Shown: one piece after another, positions 61,292-64,000 of the stretch
Position numbering within the stretch: the first letter of the stretch is position 1
Layout: every line of letters starts with the position of its first letter
Assembly: GCA_030645495.1 (NCBI GenBank)
Contig: JAUSLV010000018.1
Coordinates: 310,001-374,000 of the forward strand
Source: Actinomycetota bacterium
GTDB taxonomy: Bacteria; Actinomycetota; Acidimicrobiia; Acidimicrobiales; Ilumatobacteraceae
DNA length: 64,000 nucleotides
Reading direction: 5' to 3'
Notes under the pieces: generated by a model
What the model was told of the DNA's origin: nothing
The model's database searches: none
What the model saw: the letters and a program-made list of their open reading frames with translations, nothing else
Program-made: the position numbers and the translations under genes

Positions 61292-62683
61292 GTGGCGACT
61301 CGATTCGTGATCATCGGTGGCGGGCCTGCGGGCAACACGGCGGCGTCGCATGCGGCCCGGCTCGGTGCGGAAGTGACGGTCATCGAGCGCGACGTGATCG
61401 GTGGTGCCGCCCACTTGTGGGATTGCATCCCGTCGAAAACGATGATCGCCACCGGCGGCGCGCTCGCGCTGGCCCGGCGCAACGAGGGCATGGGCCTTGA
61501 GCAGGCCGAGGCCGGGGTGGATGTCGAGGCGCTCACCGAGCGGATCGAGAGCATCAAGATGCGCCTCCAGCGCGGCACCACCAACCTGCTGTCCAGCCAG
61601 GGCGTGACCTTGGTGAAGGGCACCGCGCGCATGTTGTCGCCGTACGACGTGGAGATCACCACCACCGACGATGCCGGTGCGCCCAAGGTGTACACCGTGC
61701 GCGCCGACGCGGTGTTGCTGGCCACCGGCAGCCGGCCGCGCATCCCCGACTGGTGCCACCCCGACGGCGAGCGGATCCTCACCACTCGCGACTGCTATCC
61801 GCCCACGACGTTCCCCGAGAGCATCACCGTTGTCGGTTCGGGCGTCACCGGTGTGGAATTCGTGCACATGTTCGCCTCGTTCGGGGCCAAGGTGACGTTG
61901 GTGGTCAGCCGCCAGCAGGTGCTGCCCAGCAAAGACCCCGAGGTCGCCGCAGTGCTGGAGGACGACTTCCTCAAGCGCGGTGTGCACCTGTTGAAGGGTG
62001 CCCGGGCCACCTCGATCGAACGCGAGGTGAACGAGGCCGGCGTCGAAGAGGTGGTGGTGCGCTGCGACGACGGCCGCGTCGTGCGCAGTTCGCACGCGGT
62101 GCTGGCCATCGGTTCGGTGCCCAACACCGACGACCTCGGCCTCGATGCCGCCGGCGTCGAACTCGACCGCAACGGCTATGTCACCATCGACCGCCACTGC
62201 CAGAGCAATGTCGGCCATATCTACGCCGCCGGCGACATCAGCGGCAAGCTGCCGCTGTCGTCGGTGGCCAGCATGCAGGGCCGCAAGGTGGCCGAGCACG
62301 TGCTGGGCATGCAGAAGATGGCGCACCGCCACCTCGACTACGACAAGGCCGCCAGCGCGATCTTCACCGAACCCGAGATCGCCGACGTGGGCCTGGCCGA
62401 GGCCGATGCGTTCGCCGTCGGCCGCAAGATCCGCGTCACCAAGGTGCCCTTCAGCAGCACCCCCAAGGCGCTGATCAACAACGACTGGCGCGGGTTCGTG
62501 AAGATCATCAGCGACCCGGCCACCGGCGTGGTGCTCGGTGGGTCGATCGTCGGCCGTCACGCGGCCGAGCTGATCAGCGTGATCGCACTCGCCGTCACCG
62601 CCAACCTCAAGGTCAGCGACATCGTCGAGAGCCTGCTCGTGCACCCGGCGCTCGCGGAGGCCTTGGCCGAAGCAGCTGAATGA
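61292..62683 (+). CDS. LpdA-like flavoprotein reductase lacking the redox disulfide
   Basis: 463 aa from GTG 61292; an ATG at 61247 would add 15 residues. FAD loop VIIGGGPAGNTAASHAARLG, NAD loop ITVVGSGVTGVEFVHMFASFG (about 183-203), and GHIYAAGDISG (FAD, about 310). At the disulfide site the sequence is GGAAHLWDCIPSKTMIA: only the second Cys remains. This is the pattern of the actinobacterial LpdA/quinone-reductase group, not dihydrolipoamide dehydrogenase. The C-terminal LLVHPALAEALAEAAE keeps the interface His. Likely reduces quinones with NAD(P)H. Confidence 0.88.
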   Translation: MATRFVIIGGGPAGNTAASHAARLGAEVTVIERDVIGGAAHLWDCIPSKTMIATGGALALARRNEGMGLEQAEAGVDVEALTERIESIKMRLQRGTTNLLSSQGVTLVKGTARMLSPYDVEITTTDDAGAPKVYTVRADAVLLATGSRPRIPDWCHPDGERILTTRDCYPPTTFPESITVVGSGVTGVEFVHMFASFGAKVTLVVSRQQVLPSKDPEVAAVLEDDFLKRGVHLLKGARATSIEREVNEAGVEEVVVRCDDGRVVRSSHAVLAIGSVPNTDDLGLDAAGVELDRNGYVTIDRHCQSNVGHIYAAGDISGKLPLSSVASMQGRKVAEHVLGMQKMAHRHLDYDKAASAIFTEPEIADVGLAEADAFAVGRKIRVTKVPFSSTPKALINNDWRGFVKIISDPATGVVLGGSIVGRHAAELISVIALAVTANLKVSDIVESLLVHPALAEALAEAAE

Positions 62684-63288
62684 CCGGGTCGGGCGAGCTC
62701 GCCGCCGGTGAGTTCGGGTCGTGGCTCGGCGCGCTGCAGGAGGCGCTGCGCGGTGAGGGCGACACCGACGTGCCCTGCGGGTCGTGCGTGGCCTGCTGCT
62801 CGTCGGCGCAGTTCATCCACATCGGCCCCGACGAGCGCGACGCGTTGGCCCACATACCTGCTGAGCTGGTGTTTCCCGCGCCGCGCCTACCACGCGGGCA
62901 TGTGCTGATGGGCTACGACGAACATGGTCGGTGCCCGCTGCTGATCGACGGCGAGTGTTCGATCTACGCGCACCGCCCGCGTACGTGCCGCGTGTACGAC
63001 TGCCGGGTGTTCGCCGCCGCGGGCATCGAACCCGACGACGACAAGCCGCTGATCGCGGCGCAGGCTGTGCGCTGGCGGTTCGACTACCCGGGTGAGCGCG
63101 ACGAGGTGTTGCATGCCGCGATGCGCGCCACCGCCGCGTTCGTGCAACGCCACCGCGCCGAGTTGCCGGAGGGTTCGGTGCCGCTCGCGGCCACCGCCCG
63201 CGCGGTGCAGGCCGTTGCGCTGCATGAGTTGTTCACGCACGGCGAGCCGACGGTGCAGGCGGTGGCCGTGGAGCTGCGTCAGGGGTGA
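62680..63288 (+). CDS. YkgJ-family cysteine-cluster protein
   Basis: 202 aa. CGSCVACCSSAQ (about 33-44), GRCPLLIDGECSIYAHRPRTCRVYDCR (about 83-109) reproduce the Cys-rich zinc/Fe-S chelate of the YkgJ family. The rest is helical. Role uncertain; members are proposed metal chelators. Its ATG overlaps the stop of the LpdA-like gene by 4 bp, so the two are coupled. Confidence 0.85.
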   Translation: MTGSGELAAGEFGSWLGALQEALRGEGDTDVPCGSCVACCSSAQFIHIGPDERDALAHIPAELVFPAPRLPRGHVLMGYDEHGRCPLLIDGECSIYAHRPRTCRVYDCRVFAAAGIEPDDDKPLIAAQAVRWRFDYPGERDEVLHAAMRATAAFVQRHRAELPEGSVPLAATARAVQAVALHELFTHGEPTVQAVAVELRQG

Positions 63289-63294
63289 GACCGG

Positions 63295-64000
63295 TTACTC
63301 GATGATGACGACGACGTCGCCGGCGCCGACGGTGTCGCCCGCCTTCACCTTGATCTCCTTCACCTTGCCAGCCTTCTCGGCGGTGATCTGGTTCTCCATC
63401 TTCATCGCCTCGAGCACCACGACGGCCTGACCGACGGCCACTTCATCGCCGACCTCCACGAGCACCTTCACGATCGTGCCCTGCATCGGCACTTCCACGT
63501 TGCCGCTGCCGCCACCAGTGGCCGCGCCGCTGCTGGCCGAACGGGCCGGCTTCTTGGCCTTGGCCGGGCCTGCTGCCACGGCCTGGCCCTCGGGCACCCA
63601 CATCTTCACGTCGAAGCGCTTGCCGTTGACCTCGACCGTGGTGGTGCGTTCCACGAGCGGGTCGGCACCGTCGGCTGCCGCAGCCGGCTTGGTGGCCTCG
63701 ATGCCCGAGAGATCGAGCCTCTCTTCCACCCACTTGGTGGAGTGCTCCATCGCCTGGAACTCGGGGTGGCGCAGAATGGCCAGATCGGCCGGGATGGTGG
63801 TGAACACGCCCTCGACCACCATCTCCTCGAGCGCCCGGATGGTGCGAGCGATGGCCGTGGGGCGATCCTTGCCCCACACGATCACCTTGCCGACGAGGTT
63901 GTCGTAGTACTGGCTGATCGTGTCGCCGGTCTCGTAGCCGGCGTCGAAGCGGATGCCGAAGCCGTCGGGGGCGACGAGCTTGCTGATCGTGCCGGGCGAC
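63295..64000 (-). CDS. Biotin-dependent acyl-CoA carboxylase alpha subunit (biotin carboxylase-BCCP), C-terminal part
   Basis: The gene continues beyond the right edge; about 234 residues are seen. The biotin carboxylase C-terminal domain (KLVAPDGFGIRFDAGYETGD, VGKVIVWGKDRPTAIARTIR, ALEEMVVEGVFTTIP) is followed by a linker and a biotinyl domain with EAMKMENQI, whose Lys is biotinylated. Found with acetyl- or propionyl-CoA carboxylases. With the mutase at 48277, propionyl-CoA use is plausible, but the beta subunit is not visible. Confidence 0.93.
   Translation of the reverse strand, partial: SPGTISKLVAPDGFGIRFDAGYETGDTISQYYDNLVGKVIVWGKDRPTAIARTIRALEEMVVEGVFTTIPADLAILRHPEFQAMEHSTKWVEERLDLSGIEATKPAAAADGADPLVERTTTVEVNGKRFDVKMWVPEGQAVAAGPAKAKKPARSASSGAATGGGSGNVEVPMQGTIVKVLVEVGDEVAVGQAVVVLEAMKMENQITAEKAGKVKEIKVKAGDTVGAGDVVVIIE

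Noticed and set aside
61292-62683. Dihydrolipoamide dehydrogenase (lpd)
   Set aside because: The first Cys of the redox-active disulfide is missing.

Overview
The window is 64 kb of very GC-rich, densely packed bacterial chromosome. About 60 genes are recognisable, many overlapping by 1-4 bases. The gene content points to an actinobacterium, most likely of the class Acidimicrobiia: two LLM-class (F420-type) oxidoreductases, actinobacterial-type DapD, DUF3039, DUF4031 and DUF2804 proteins, an ImuA-like/ImuB/DnaE2 mutasome under GAAC-N4-GTTC LexA boxes, a MoeZ-like adenylyltransferase and many GTG starts. No rRNA, tRNA, CRISPR array, insertion sequence or prophage was seen.

Layout. 1-6.2 kb: an edge fragment, a molybdenum hydroxylase of the selenium-dependent xanthine dehydrogenase type with an SsnA-like amidohydrolase, an LLM oxidoreductase, and CorA. 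6.2-17.2 kb: an Nfu-N-like protein, a phosphatase-glycosyltransferase fusion, then the SOS mutasome (imuA-like, imuB, dnaE2) interrupted by an orphan response regulator and a NUDIX-GNAT fusion. 17.2-24.4 kb: a VapBC pair with two operator-like palindromes, transporters, a PfkB kinase and small conserved proteins. 24.6-29.9 kb: a signalling island (HTH-GAF regulator, B12-binding protein, PAS-GGDEF-EAL protein) ending in a leftover GGDEF tail. 30-34.8 kb: an ArsC-family protein with an in-frame UGA exactly at its catalytic cysteine and a SECIS-like hairpin just downstream, then YceI, leucyl aminopeptidase and a second toxin-antitoxin pair. 34.9-41 kb: a second PAS-GGDEF-EAL protein, a split YeeE/YedE transporter operon, a sirtuin and a rhodanese-MoeB protein. 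41-48 kb: a proline racemase-like/OCD pair, EamA and aldolase genes, RidA, and a sigma/anti-sigma operon. 48-64 kb: the large subunit of a B12-dependent acyl-CoA mutase, an acyl-CoA synthetase operon, Tag, a lysS-DUF2804-dapD cluster, secreted proteins, an LpdA-like flavoprotein, and the C-terminus of a biotin-dependent carboxylase.

How the parts connect. The strongest new signal is the probable selenoprotein ArsC (29978-30331). Three features here fit an organism that uses selenium: the Sec-type ArsC, the Se-XDH/SsnA pair and the YeeE/YedE genes. The Sec machinery (selA, selB, selC, selD) is not in the window. Other coherent units are the LexA-controlled mutasome, the c-di-GMP/B12 sensory island, and a 45-51 bp intergenic palindrome present twice, 30 kb apart. 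All functional calls come from reading motifs by eye; no searches were run.
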